A stretch of DNA of 28,828 nucleotides from Elysia marginata. Lineage: Eukaryota > Mollusca > Gastropoda > Plakobranchidae. The stretch is taken from assembly GCA_019649035.1 (NCBI GenBank), contig BMAT01013151.1:136219-165046 (forward strand), read 5' to 3'. The position numbers were made by a program, and so were the translations under genes. Shown here in pieces: positions 1-11,984 of the stretch. Positions within the stretch are counted from its first letter, which is position 1; the number at the start of each line of letters is the position of its first letter. Below the pieces are notes generated by a model. The model had not been told where the DNA came from. It made no database searches and worked only from the letters and a program-made list of their open reading frames with translations.

Positions 1-1160
1 CAAGAACTGTTAGAAAGAATGATATCCCCGTGAAAGAAAAAAAATTTTTAATGCAGCCACTCTTGGTTAATTTTGGTTGATTCCAAATTAATCATGTGTC
101 GGTCCGAAGCCCCTTGAATGCAGACGGAAAATATTTTTTTTGAAAAGTTAAGATTTAAAAAAAACTTCCATCTATAGGTAATTTCTGTAAATACTCTGTT
201 CCTTTCAGCATGTTTTTGCCTCATTCCCCTTTTTGTTTGCTTCATTTGTTAAGTTTTGTTTGGTTTTATTAAGACCGATATGCCCTATCTTAGCAAACAA
301 TCAGAGGTAAAATTTTTTTTTGCAACAGTAAGAAAAAAAATTCACATTATAGAAGTCAATCATCTTTACTTCTAATTTTCAAACTGATAATTTTGAGTTA
401 AATGCATAAAGAAAAAAATCCTATTTTAGAACATTTTGTTTCTGTTTCCCGTTCTTTTGAACGGGTCTGCCAGCTTGTTGCATATAAATTGCTTTCAGGA
501 TCTGTTTGGCAATCTGTGCATCAAATAATTGACCTTCCGTGTGCTTGTCTCAGCCCTTGTTCATCGATGTATCTCTCTTTTTGTCTCTCTCGTTATCTTT
601 ATGTCGCTGTCATTATCTGTCTCTCTTCGCATCCTATTTGCTACCTGTTTTCATGTTCAATTATCTCTTTTTCCTCATGTCTGTTTTCTCTATATTCTTC
701 ATATTTTATTTCTGTTTCGAAGCGTCAGTGCTTTCCAGACAAATAGCGTAAAAATATCAAGGATTTTTTTTTACAATTACGTATATTGAGATAAGTAGAT
801 CTTTTACTCGTCGTTTTACCTTCGACATTAGTTCAAGTCAAGGTTTATAATTTTTTTAAAGACAGCGTTTTTCATTTATACATATTTTGGATCAACATTT
901 TTCAATAGTTTAAACTTATTTTTGTTAGGCTAAAATTGGTATTCTATTATTATTACTAACCAACTTGCCCCTTTTATGAACGTTTAAAATGAAGTATGAT
1001 CAAACAGACAGATACCCATGCCTGTACCCACAACATATGCATATTGCACACAAAAAAAATCTTAGTGAGGTTGTGTTAGATACCCTGTTAACATCTTGAG
1101 GACTTAGAACTGCCAAAACCGAAATCTACATTTAGTTTTAAATATCAGATATATTTTCTA
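1..1160. other. AT-rich unassigned DNA with a CT-rich patch
   Basis: I recognise no gene here. Short A and T runs are frequent. A pyrimidine-rich patch at about 556-720 (CTCT/GTCTCT) keeps all three plus-strand frames open for 70-114 codons, giving Leu/Ser/Phe-rich low-complexity translations. I read those as by-products of base composition, not as genes. The minus-strand 65-codon frame at 48-245 resembles nothing I know. Confidence 0.6.
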
Positions 1161-1550
1161 AGCCTAGATCTATCTTTAGACCTTGGTGTACATTTAGATC
1201 TAAGCTATAAGATTATGTAGAAAATAATTTTAATTAGATTTGACAGTATTGATACTTTACATGTAGTTTTAGATCTCCGTGTTGATATAGAAAAATGTCT
1301 AGATCTTGGCCTACATATATCTATGTTTAGATCTTCAAGATTGCACATAATGTTCATAGCTTCTTAGAAGGTGCGCCTAATTTTTTAGAATAGTTTCTCC
1401 AAAATTCCATGCAGATTATTAAAACAGAGATCTAAATTTAAATCTAGATCTAGCTTTAGAAATGCATTCTAGATCTTGCAAACCTGCATTTTATTTTTAC
1501 GGAAAAGTTTCTTTATAATTTTTCGTGAACATTTATAATTTAGATCTTCC
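1160..1550. repeat. AGATCT-rich degenerate tandem repeat
   Basis: The palindrome AGATCT occurs nine times in under 400 bp, at 1166, 1196, 1271, 1301, 1329, 1428, 1446, 1471 and 1542. It is usually preceded by TTT or CT, and often followed by TTGG or TTC and a CTACAT/GTACAT-like stretch. Spacings are 30, 75, 30, 28, 99, 18, 25 and 71 bp, so many are near 25-30 or multiples of it. This fits an old satellite-like array with a unit of about 25-30 bp. There is no coding potential. Confidence 0.6.
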
Positions 1551-1780
1551 TGTGCGTTGGCCAAATATGAAAAATTTCTACATCTTTTGATGCCTTACCT
1601 AATATTGAAAATGTTTCCGAAAAACCGCTCTTATGTTTCAGCACTATTTTGAGGTTTCGGTCTATAAAACATAACTTTTCTAAGCTCTTGGTCGTAACGA
1701 ATCCATGGATAATGATGATGACATTTTAAACTTTAGCTCAATTGTATTAAGATTTTTGCTATTTATAGTTGCTACAACCA

Positions 1781-1811
1781 CTGCTCAAACTACTACTACG
1801 ACTATTATCAT

Positions 1812-1877
<66 letters not shown>

Positions 1878-1960
1878 AACTACTACTATTACTATTAATA
1901 AAAGCAATGCTACTGCTGCTGCTGTTAATACTACTAACACTACTACAGCTACCAATTATA
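1781..1960. repeat. (TAC)n microsatellite, pure core 1811-1876
   Basis: About 22 perfect TAC/ACT units lie at 1811-1876, with imperfect ACT/GCT units on both sides. The tract keeps three frames open: a Thr-rich frame (1705-2076), a Leu-rich frame and a minus-strand Ser-rich frame. The surrounding residues show no domain, so I do not call any of them a gene. Confidence 0.9.
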
Positions 1961-2076
1961 CTTTTATTCGTGCTATTGCAGTTAATAAAGTTGTCGCTTT
2001 TGTTACTTCTTGGATTAAACATTTCTACTTTAAGTATTTTACCACTACTATGGGAATCTTTGCTTTCTTAAAATGA

Positions 2077-3354
2077 TTATATCTCTTTTATTTATGCTGG
2101 AATTATGCATTCATCAATATTTGGCATTTCATCAAATCTGAAAAAAGAAAAACAATGTCTACAAAATTTCATCATTTTTCTATCCAGCCGTTGAGGGGTA
2201 AAACTTAAGCGGAACTGATATTTAAGAGAATTATCAGATTTAGCAGCGGATTATAATGCCTTATCTTTAAACATTGTAAACATTGCGCTAAAGCTTTCGT
2301 TTGTTTATATTTACCCTGTGTGTGGGGAAGGCAAAAAGGGGCAAGCACAGGTCGTTCACAGAGAAGGAATTATGAAGTGGCATGAAAAGGGAGGGGGAGG
2401 GAAACGCTGTTACTATGTTATTTATTTAAAGTGAGATATGTCCACCTGTCGCGACGCACGTGCTTAAGACGCTGGGGGAGCAATAGTTTCAGCACAGAAG
2501 CTTCTGTTTGCTCACACTCCAACTAGTTTCTTCAGCGATACGAAGATTGGACCCATCTCAGTCTGGAGGGGGGAAGGACGGGGCGCGCCAGGGAGGAAAA
2601 AAAGTGGTGGGCATACAAATGGATTGGAAAACCCCCCGATAAAACGATTTGAGAGATTAAGGAGTGGAGCTGCAAGTGGGAAGAGACTCACGGGATGTTG
2701 GAAGAATGATGTTTAAACTGCGAGCAAATCAATTATTGCTATTGCATATTAAATTGCTCTTTATCTGCCGACGCATTATTGACCAAGTTGTAGGCCGCTG
2801 CAGTTTTTTTAAGAGGCTTGAGTGATGTAATGCATAAAGAGTGAACGGTTAAGGAACTGAATCAATCTGTTGGGAGGTTTTGAGTGTTCTAATTAGTGAC
2901 ACTTGTCATTCTTCCTTAAAGAATATGTGAAAAATTATCTCGGCACCAGCAAATGTCTTTTTTCAAGTTATATAACGGAAAAAAACGAAAGCAAAACAAT
3001 TGTGTATCGTTCGTAATGAAATGCTGCAAATAATTTAGCAATCTAGTTTCTGTTTCAACCTATGAAATTTTAAGAGAGATATATTAGTCAAAGTTTTTCA
3101 TCTTTGATTTCATGACATTTATTTGCATTTTATATGATGAAAAATTGATATCACAAATGTAATATTGTTTATTGGATAGAGGAGGACTTGCTTGATACGT
3201 AAGCATTAACGTGATTCATAATCGTTTTCAATCTGTGAACTAAATCAAATAAGATAAGATTGCGCGTAGGAAATTGCTTTTTACAGTTACATGTCATTTG
3301 TCACAATGAATACTGAAAAATAAGATTGAAAACGTTGACACTTATACACACTTA
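2077..3354. other. Unassigned DNA with a GC-richer patch at 2300-2720
   Basis: No gene is visible. The patch at about 2300-2720 is purine- and G-rich, with GGGAGGGGGAGGG near 2390. It has several CpGs, an E-box-like CACGTG near 2459 and GGGGCGCGCC near 2580, which stands out from the AT-rich surroundings. It could be a regulatory island or old repeat sequence. I see no open frame worth naming. Confidence 0.45.
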
Positions 3355-3355
3355 C

Positions 3356-3441
3356 CTCTCTCTCTGTCTCCCTTTTCTCTCTCTCTCTTTCTCTCCCTCA
3401 TCGTATGTCTGTCTCTCTCTTTCTCTGTCTCTCTCTCGCTT
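3356..3441. repeat. (CT)n-rich low-complexity tract
   Basis: An imperfect CT/GTCTCT run of about 85 bp, broken by a few CCC, TTTT and CATCGTATG interruptions. Confidence 0.85.
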
Positions 3442-5025
3442 TAAGTATGATGTCAAGCATAAAGAAAAGTTCTATTGAATATGTATGCTCTAGTTTATGT
3501 TATATTGAAGCAATTGTTTGATCTCAACAATTATCACAACCTACCAATGTTAAAGGTTCGAACTGGTTATTACAGAAATAATGATCTAGCTCTCTCTTTG
3601 TTTAATACTTGTGATTATCTTTCTTGTACATTTCGATGATAATTGGGATACGTTTCCACGATGTTGGAAATTTTTTTTTTTATTTGGGTTTTCGTAAAGC
3701 TAATATACAAAGATATTTTCTACTTGAGAAATTTTGGTAACTCAATTGACAAGTGTACATTTTTTTAGCTTTGTTATTTTTCTTCAAATTCCACCCAAGG
3801 CTACAAGGAAAAAGGAAACTAAATTGTCGAGCGCTGCTATATGGGGACAGATTCGTAGCGGTCTTATCGGTGTGAAAATACTATCTTATAAGCTAGGCTT
3901 TGGGGAGTTGTTGTATGGGACAACTTGACAATGGTCTTGCCGGGTTGAAAATACTTCAATTGACTCCAAAATTACAACCTTAAGTTTATTCTTGCAGAAT
4001 TTACAGATGCACATGCGCATGTCGTACTTTGTTTCGAATACCTAAATTGTTGAACTTTTAAAAAAAAAACATGAACTTTACTGTTAATAATATCTTCACT
4101 AGATTTGTTCTAACATTGAACGGGAGGTTTAATGCTTTTTAACTATGAAAAGAAAAGGAGGCTTAGAATACATCTTAATATAATTTCTATAAACATCATC
4201 TACCGAAACGCGGCGGCGTATAAAGAGAGAGGAATTGATTAGGTTATTGATCACCGATCTAGTACACTGTCTCTTCAATGTATCGACATCGATTCTCAAA
4301 AATTATACAGCTGTGTATCCGAGCTTTCATTTTGGTTCCCTTATCTTTCATCTTTGAGAACAAGTAAAAAAGCTTTGCCGGAAACCAAGAACTTGGTGGA
4401 TAACTTATGAGATGGGATGAATGGCCGTGTCAGAAACAAATGTGGCAGAGAAGAGAGGACACATTTTTTTTTTAAATTGCTTCTAGTCTAGAGAAAATTA
4501 AAGAGCGTATTTTGTATAGCACCTTCCGACTAACATCCCTGTTAAGACGCTTAGCATAGGTTTCCGCACCGGCCAACCAATTCACTCTTGGAACTCACGG
4601 GGGAGCATCTGTTAAATGAAATTGCTCTAATATACTAACAAGATCAGGCACTTCCTATGGTCGGGCTTTCCTTCAGCCCTGAGTTTAAAAGAGAGACGAC
4701 AGGACACAAAATATTTTTTAATTCTAATTTCCCTTAAAATCTAAGTTGTTTACATTCATGAAACGTCTTGCTTTTCTTTAAAACAAGAATAAGATTTGTA
4801 GCCTTCGTCGTCTATCGTACTAAAGACGTTTGATTCTTATATGCCGAGATTATTATACTCCCTGTAAAGTCTTAGGCTTTTTTATTGATTATTTACAATG
4901 TAAAGAGATGCCCAAACCATAAGTATTAATTTTTACCGTGATCCATCTCTTCTTGACAGGTTAACTTGTGACTACAGTTGTTTTTTTATTGCTGATGAAA
5001 TATTAAGTTCAAAAAATAAATAACA
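3442..5025. other. Unassigned AT-rich DNA
   Basis: I see no gene. A short GC-rich stretch followed by TATAAAG at about 4208-4224 has the look of a core promoter, but no exon or open frame follows it. A 64-codon frame at 3734-3928 has no recognisable features. Confidence 0.5.
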
Positions 5026-5041
5026 GGGGGGGGGGGGGGNN
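5026..5041. other. Poly-G run ending in two Ns
   Basis: Fourteen Gs (5026-5039) run into two unknown bases (5040-5041). This is most likely an unresolved homopolymer in the assembly, so the true length is unknown. Confidence 0.9.
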
Positions 5042-5113
5042 GGAGGACCGGTAGATTGAGGTGAAGAGAAGCTTTTCATCTACGTTCTTAACTTTGTACT
5101 CACAAAGCAGTCC

Positions 5114-5440
5114 TTATTTAGATGTATCTAGAATTGACACTTGCTTCAGATCAAAAGATCGTAGATACCCAGAGGCCTCGTTGACTTTTGGCCTAAAGTA
5201 GGGTTTCACACTCATTTCTCTCTTTGTAGAACGCATACATTTTCCAAGCTGAATAAAAGAATTTTGCAAATCAAGGAAGTGATTAGGATGGGGACTAGAG
5301 ATTATACAACACCCACAAATGACATGAGAAAAGTTTATAATTATGGTTATTCTTAATTTAGTGTTGTCGTCACAAAAAACACGCTCATGTATCATTGAAA
5401 GAAAATATTGTTGGAACAAATCAAAAGACACATTATACAA
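5114..5440 (-). other. Unrecognised 108-codon open frame
   Basis: A minus-strand frame from ATG at 5440 to a stop near 5114. The translation shows no domain, repeat, signal peptide or clear membrane segment, and it contains a few Cys residues (CGCC). Base composition equals the surroundings and no splice site or poly(A) signal supports it. In an AT-rich window of this size a frame of this length can arise by chance. I would not treat it as a gene without transcript evidence. Confidence 0.15.
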
Positions 5441-5462
5441 CTAGTAAAGATGTACCCGATGC

Positions 5463-5662
5463 ATTTCGTTGCTTTTGGAAACGGTTTCCTTTGGAAGTAA
5501 AAAAAAAAAAACACTTTTATTTCGTTGTTTCTGGAAACAGTTCCCTTTGGAAATAACATAACTTCAATTTCGTTGCTTTTTTCAACATTTTCGATTTTCT
5601 TTTTCCGTTGGAAATAATTTAACTTTTATTTCGTTGCTTTTGGAAAGAGTTTCTTTTAGATA
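5463..5662. repeat. Four-copy tandem repeat, about 48-61 bp unit
   Basis: Four imperfect copies begin with ATTTCGTTG at 5463, 5519, 5567 and 5628. Each is followed by CTTTTGGAAA or a variant, then TTTCCTTTGGAAAT and an A/T-rich spacer. Copy 1 has a poly-A expansion and copy 3 is the most diverged. The recurring TTTGGAAA gives each unit a small dyad with the TTTCC next to it. No coding role is evident. Confidence 0.75.
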
Positions 5663-7140
5663 TTGAAACAATTGTCGATTTAAAATGCAGAGAAAAAGAG
5701 GAGAAAATACATCTTTAAAAGGCGTGTATGGACTTCAAACTCATTCGTACTGGAAGGGAGACATTGTGTCATTACGTTTGTTCTTAAAACCCTACAGCTA
5801 CACTTGGTTCATGGTAGTTTGTTTACATCAAACGGGAAATCCCTGCATATAATTATGGGACTGTTTCAGAACTAATCTCTCATCTGTGAAAAAAGTGAGA
5901 TCACCAGCTAACTCTTCTTAAGGTAAGGTAGTTTATTCGTATAACTCTTGTGCTGAATCTCTGCCTAAAAACTCACCATTTCTCAAGGGGAAAGGGGAAC
6001 TACCCCTAGAGAATTTTTATGAGATTCATAGAACAGTCCCATAGTATGTTTGCCTGATAAATATAAACGTGAGAAATCTTAATGTTTTCACCTGTGCCAC
6101 AGTTTTATATATGCTTTTAAATAATCCGGAAGCCAGTTTTAATCACTGCTATCGTTGCCACGGTTACAATACTGACTGTACAATGTTGCTTTCTTTGCTT
6201 CTGATATATTAAAAGATATTGTTTTGGAGCGACTTGACATGCTGCTTGGACTTTGTTAATGCTGTGGGTCACTGAGGAACTTTTTAAAGCTCTTATCATG
6301 TGAAAATGGCAATTAAGCATGTGGTACAACACTTAATATGCAGCAACAACAGATTACGGTGATAAGGCTGTAAAATTCGCGCCTTCTCTTACTTTTCTTT
6401 TCAATTTTTGTAGATATACGAAAAAAAAGTTGAGATATATAGGTCTTACTCTTAATCTTATGAATGATGAGAAAAAGTCTCAAATAAGTATTTGTGTCAT
6501 TTATGTGAAGTTGAGATGTTGTAGATAAAAAGGAAAAAAAGGGGAGACAACGTGTTCTTGACTTTTATATGTTAACATTTTGTTTTTGGAATCAAATGAG
6601 GTGTTTATTATTAATGAAAATTATTCAGTTTTTCATCACCGTCAGTGAAACGACTTGATGTAAGAGGGTTTCACAAAAGTTGTTAATCTAATCACTCGGC
6701 ACACATTATTTCAATACGTAGTAATCATTACTTTGATAGGAAAACAGAGCCATGTTTTGTCAGGCAGATTCTACATATCATGGAAGTAGATTTCACAACG
6801 AAGTGTATTTTCATTACGAATGAAGATGCGAAGACAAATGGATTATTATTTGGTGAATTAGAGCGACAAAAGCTATTTTCACCGCGTTATACATTGTCCA
6901 TATAAATCAATGTTAAAAACGGTTGTTTTCTTTTTTGACAGTTGTTTCTTTCATTCTTTTCCTCCTGTGCTTTCTTTTCTTTTTGTGAAGCAGTTTGATT
7001 AGATGATTATATAACTTCTTTGTTAGTTTACGCTGCACGATACAATTTATTGTCAACTAAATGAAATCTACTTTTTATATCATATGTGCGGTTATATCTC
7101 CTTGATCAATTTTAAGTTCTGAAAGGTAGGTATGCTGTGA
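5663..7140. other. Unassigned AT-rich DNA
   Basis: No gene, tRNA-like head or tandem structure was found. A 71-codon minus-strand frame at 6117-6332 resembles nothing known to me. Confidence 0.5.
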
Positions 7141-7182
7141 GGTAAATTAATAGAATATCTAAACCCTGCGCTCCAGTAAGTC

Positions 7183-7408
7183 GTGAGGGAGCACCTCCCC
7201 ATTCCGAGTCCTTTTGCGCAGTTTCATTTTGCCTCTAAGGCTGATGAAAGGAGAACACCCAAAACAAAGTTTGTCCGAGAACTGGGATCTATCCTTGCTG
7301 TCGCCTTTTTATTTAAGTCGAAGTGGGAAAATACAAAGGATCCACTGTGGTCGACCACGATTCCACTTTTGGCATCTCCAGGGCCAGGATTACTTGGTCA
7401 GTGATTGA
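7183..7408 (+). other. Unrecognised short open frames of 64-73 codons
   Basis: Two overlapping plus-strand frames (7183-7404 and 7214-7408) lie in a locally GC-richer stretch. The longer one is Pro/Lys-rich, with a final PGPGLLGQ. I see no domain, acceptor, donor or poly(A) signal that would make either a real exon. A lightly decayed repeat is an equally good reading. Confidence 0.12.
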
Positions 7409-8306
7409 TTTTTTTGCACGTTTTATTTTTGTTTGTTTGTTTACGCATTTTCCTTTTTGGTGCTCTTTACAGAACTAGATATTTCGCTGACGTTGCCAAC
7501 TTTGGGGAAGACAAACATGCTTAATCAACTATGCAGTAAGATTGCTTGTCTAAAACGTCCGGTACCAAAAGAGTATTTACTGAGGAGAGTGGTTTTAGGG
7601 AACGGTAATTAGCATGGGATTAATATTGTTGCTTGAAATGTTGGGCATGAAGGATGTATGATGGTATATGGGCTCGGTTGTTCAGGTACGTAGTAAGTTG
7701 TGGATTAATCGATATGTGAGGTAATAAGAGGAAAAAAAAAACATTTAATAAAGGATGGGGAATTTAGAGAGGGGTAGAAAAAGGGAAGAAAACAGATAAA
7801 AAGTTATTTTTGGTTAAGGCTTCTACTCTAACGCTGTTTTGACAATTTTTTTAAAATTGCTGTGGTTGTTGTTGAAAAAATGAACTCGGTCGGAGGTAAC
7901 TTAGCGAAATATTCTTTTCCCTGAAGAATAAAATAGTATATGTAAAATGGGGCAAATTATTGTCAACTTTTTAGAATGGATATGTCTAACTTTACCCTGA
8001 AACCTTTCAAGTGTAGAAGGTTGTGTCAAACCTTTTTTTTCATTTAAAAACTAGATCCTATAAGTAATGAAAAAATAATATAATTATGATTCCGCCATCT
8101 TAAACATGCATCAATTATAAACAAAATGGAAGAGATGTAAGTGAATAAAACTACAAAGATTATACAAAGAATGAAGTGGCGCGAGAGAGGAGTAGGAAGT
8201 TTAAAACTAGTGCAAGGAAAGGGTCAGCAATATAATGATGTATGTAGCGTGCTGAACAAGCGGACATGCAAACAGCAAGAGTAGAGGGTTAAAACAGAGG
8301 TATCGA
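7409..8306. other. Unassigned AT-rich DNA
   Basis: Nothing recognisable. There are several short poly-A/poly-T runs and no open frame above background. Confidence 0.5.
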
Positions 8307-8600
8307 TTACTCTTTTTCTAACTGGTGAACTTCATAAAAAGTGGTTTTAGAATATAGGTAATTTTTTGCCGGTATATAAAGGTCCAAATTTTTCAATTTT
8401 TTTTTTATATTAAGGTCGGGTTTAGTGGATCTCTCGGAATGTCCGAGAACCGAGCCATGGGTGGACAGAATGAGTACCCGGCTGTGGGCAGTGTAAGATT
8501 TTTTCAATATATCAGAGTGATGTTCTTTAACTGAGACTATTTTTGTGGGTTCAGAAAGTAATTTGATCGGTAATGATTTGTTGGATAACCCTTTAACCAT
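8307..8600 (-). other. Unrecognised 97-codon open frame, Lys-rich
   Basis: A minus-strand frame from ATG at 8600. It is basic and Lys/Ser-rich with a short charged stretch (KKKLKNLDLY). There is no transmembrane segment, signal peptide or known motif. Its composition looks slightly more protein-like than neighbouring chance frames, but there is no supporting splice site or poly(A) signal. It may be chance or an old element fragment. Confidence 0.18.
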
Positions 8601-9260
8601 TTAAAGTGTTAAGAGCGAATTAAGCATAGAATAGAAAATCCTCTTTTCTTTACTTAAAAGAAGGTTTTACTGTTGAGAGCTGCTCCAACTGTCGTTTTCA
8701 AAAAGCAATACTTTATCTAAGTCGTTTATAAAACTCAAAGACGGTACAAATGTACTCTGTAAATACTATACACCGCTCATTTCTCTGAAATACAATGCAC
8801 AACCATCTTCCTACTACCTCCACCACCAGTCTTCTCATGTTGTTGATTGTTGTTTACATAGATACGCTCACAGCGACGCCAAAAGGTCAGGTTTCATCAC
8901 CGTTACGCTTATTTCAATTTGGTGTCCGATTGCGCACTAAATGAAACGCCATTCTCCGATTTTACTACATATATTGCCTGTTCTGTTAAGTTCTGTAAGA
9001 TATTTGTCCAGTGCCTACATATTAAAAAAATATGCTCTGGATTTCTGCAAAACAATAATTTATTTCAGCTATACATGTAAGAGTTTTCAAGTCGGAATTA
9101 ATTACGCGCTCAACATCCGATTAGATAGTGGGAGGTGTTATTCATTTCAAATCAAACACATGCACTATGTGTCGCAACCCACAAGTTAGTGCAATGCTCA
9201 TTAGGTTTTCCTTGTATTGAAAAGTATTGTTTTCAGTCGCAATCTATAGTTATGGCAGCC
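8601..9260. other. Unassigned AT-rich DNA
   Basis: No recognisable gene or repeat. The 82-codon plus frame at 8941-9189 has no features I can interpret. Confidence 0.45.
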
Positions 9261-9334
9261 TTCTTCTTCTTCTTCTTCTTCTTCTTCTTCTTCTTCTTCT
9301 TCTTCTTCTTCTTCTTTTTCTTCTTCTTCTTCTC
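9261..9334. repeat. (TTC)n microsatellite
   Basis: About 24 TTC units with one TTTTTC interruption near 9316-9320. The plus-strand translation is a pure Phe run and is an artefact of the repeat. Confidence 0.95.
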
Positions 9335-9744
9335 TCTGATGCTTGTTTATACGCTGATTCCCGACTAGTTAATTAAGGTGGCTATTCTCCTAACTCAACA
9401 AAGGGTCTGCACTAGAGTTTTGTAACCAGTGCCATTTCACCAATGCGCCGATATTTCATTTGAACATAGATATTTTGTTCAACCAGAAACTTGAATTTGA
9501 AACCAAAAGACAAAAAACGTCGCAAAGTGTGTGACTGGCGCATTAGAGAAGGAATAATTGAGGAATAACACATTTCACTCCAATGCATAAATCATTTTGT
9601 GAGCGTTTTATTTACCTTTATAAAATTGCCGTTTACAGTTTTATGCAATTAACTTTTACAAAAGTGATTTTGCAAACAATAAACTTTTTACAGAAGTCAC
9701 GTAATACACTCTTAGCACAATTGCACTTTCTCTTTATATATATT

Positions 9745-9754
9745 TCTCTCTCTT

Positions 9755-9787
<33 letters not shown>

Positions 9788-9870
9788 CTATTTCTCTTTC
9801 TCTCTTTCTATCCGTCTGTTTATCTGTCTCTCCCTCTATCTTATTTTTCTCGCTGTCAGTCTCTATCTCC
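9745..9870. repeat. (CT)n / (CTAT)n compound microsatellite
   Basis: TCTCTCTC grades into (CTAT)n at about 9767-9792, then back to mixed CT-rich sequence with GTCTGT. The Ser/Leu/Tyr-rich translation of 9583-9903 comes from this tract. Confidence 0.9.
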
Positions 9871-10020
9871 CTGGAAGCAAACAAATCGAAGAAGATAAAC
9901 TAAACGATGGTAGCAAACATTGAAGAATAACTTGCGGATTTTATACCCTTCAATATTTTATCCTACTCAACGCAAAGGTTTGATTGGTGGAATAATGTTC
10001 TCAAAATTTGAAGATATTAG

Positions 10021-10160
10021 TTCCTTTTTTATACTTGTTTTTGTTTTTTATTCTTCTTCTCAGGTAGGAGAGAATGGCTTGGTCGAGCAAGTCAACAAAG
10101 ATATTTGGCGATTGTAGATGAAACAGGCATCATCATTGTTTGAAATAAAGCTGTTATAAA
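10021..10160 (+). other. Candidate 3' terminal exon: strong acceptor, short frame, AATAAA
   Basis: A long pyrimidine tract (about 10021-10060, T-rich then TTCTTCTTCT) ends in CAG at 10061-10063, a textbook splice acceptor. Two frames stay open after it. One reads VGENGLVEQVNKDIWRL and stops at TAG 10115-10117. The other reads about 25 codons, begins RREWLGRASQQ and stops at TGA 10141-10143. A canonical poly(A) signal AATAAA follows at once (10144-10149). Acceptor, stop and signal in the right order within 90 bp suggest a last exon of a plus-strand gene whose upstream exons I cannot identify. The short length and two competing frames keep confidence low, and chance is possible. Confidence 0.3.
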
Positions 10161-11984
10161 ACGCATAACGTTACGTATTTTCTTAATTATCCTACTGAAA
10201 AAGTAAATGGAATCGAAAAACAGATTTGTCAAAAGTCTATTTAGCCGTATAACAATGTGACTATACAAAGAAAATTAAAACCTTGTACTGAAGGTTTACG
10301 AGGTGTCCAGCTGTGATAATTATTTTTAGCATCCATCAAATTTATCATCTTAGTTCCATTGGTTTTAACCTAAACTTTCGGAGTAAACAAGCCCAGCAGC
10401 GAGAAGTTAAAAAATTAGCATAAGGACTCAATTGATCAGCCTTATTTGAGTTTTTTTGGGGTTGTTTTTTTTTGTAAAGATAGAACAAAGTCGACCTTTA
10501 TTTGATCAGGCTGGCCCTCTCAATTTTTATTGAAAACTATAAAGATTCGTGAAATCAACTCACGGTGGTGTGACGGGCCTGTATTGAGATGGCCTAGGCT
10601 CGAACTTACAAATTTTAAAATAAAAATAATGACTTCATAAACGTTTTACAACAAGGTAGGCTTCGAGCAAGCCAAACCTGTGAAAACTGGAACAGGGACA
10701 ACAGGAATTTTTAATTAGTTCTAAGTAAGTAAAGTGGAATCAAGGTCTTATCTTGGAATAATACACTTTCTGCACCTCTAGCGGTTTAAAATATGAAAAT
10801 GGGGTTTTTGAACAACCAAGAACTCAGATGACGGATTCTTTATTGCGTCAACAAGTCTAAAGATGAGAACAAGTTAAAAGCTGTTTATTTTACCCCGCCC
10901 TGTATGCCCTCTAGTTTATTTCGCCCTTAGAAGTGTGGGTCGACCATATCACCATCTCTACTGTGGTGTTACTGACGTCAACAGAAAACCAGCATTGGCG
11001 TGAAAACAAACAGAAAGTAATGATTTCAGATATTAACTCTAGGGCCATGCTATATAATTTTGTTAGCTAGATAAATAATTTATAATAAAAAAATAATTAC
11101 ACCCACGTCGGTGTACATGCAAGACGGAATGAGCATTTGAAATTGTAGCGTATCATAGACGGGACAAACCGGTACATTTTAATTTCACATTAAATGTTCG
11201 ATTTTCAAGATAACCCACACACAGGTATAGTCTTGTATCCCTTGAGCACAATTTCAAAAGAAAAAAAATATATTCAAGGGTTGGTCAAACTTAAAATTGC
11301 TCTGAACGTACAGAAATCGTTCGAGTCACATGAACATTTCCAGAAAGTTTTGTCGTTTCGTCACAAGATTTAGATACTACAGACTTTAAGCAGCAACACG
11401 TGAGTATGACGCGAACGTCTGTGGGTCTATTTTTAGAAACTGGTTTCATTATTTTTATAGTTTCTCAATCTGCTTTCCCGATTTTCACGTACGCGTAGTG
11501 AGACACGGTGCGCGTGCTAAAGGTCTCTAGTTTCTATGTTACTGTGCAGTCATATGCGCAAACCATAATTGCATCTTTATCAAAAGGAAGTTGGAGCAAT
11601 CATAGTGACTCTCATTTTTAGATTAAATATACAGACTAGTGTTTCGATTATCTGCATAAATAATTGTACATGTCTAAAGTCTTTGTTCGGTGGGTGCCTT
11701 GTCTTGTGAAAAAAGAAAATAATGGAAGACGGGGGAGGGCAAAACATAGTTGAAAAAAAAATTCATGTATTATTTTTTTACACCAAATGTGTATAGCTCT
11801 CTCAATAAGATGCAGAGATGAAATGCCAGTCAATGTAGTGTGAAACACACAAAGAACCTCCCTATTTAAAGCTCAAGAGGTGGTAAAAAATTATTCATGC
11901 TAAAAGTCTTTTTTGGTTTTTTTTTCTTTTTTTGGGGGGTGGGGTTGTTGGTTGTTGTTTCGTCCGGTGGGGGAGGGGGGGGTT
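10161..11984. other. Unassigned AT-rich DNA
   Basis: No gene is recognised. A GTTCGAGCC-like (B-box-like) string occurs on the minus strand near 10598, without a matching A box. Poly-T and G-rich runs at about 11910-11980 sit just before the mariner relic. Confidence 0.45.

Noticed and set aside
1705-2076. 123-codon Thr-rich frame, with overlapping Leu-rich and Ser-rich frames
   Set aside because: The length comes entirely from a stop-free (TAC)n tract; the flanking residues show no domain and three frames are open at once.
3356-3441. Possible CRISPR-like regular repeats in CT-rich tracts
   Set aside because: These are simple-sequence repeats without spacers, in eukaryote-like DNA.
4208-4224. 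GC-rich stretch followed by a TATAAAG core-promoter look-alike
   Set aside because: No initiator, exon or open frame follows; a single TATA match in AT-rich DNA is weak.
10590-10605. B-box-like string on the minus strand (GTTCGAGCC)
   Set aside because: No A box at tRNA spacing, no SINE body or target-site duplication seen.
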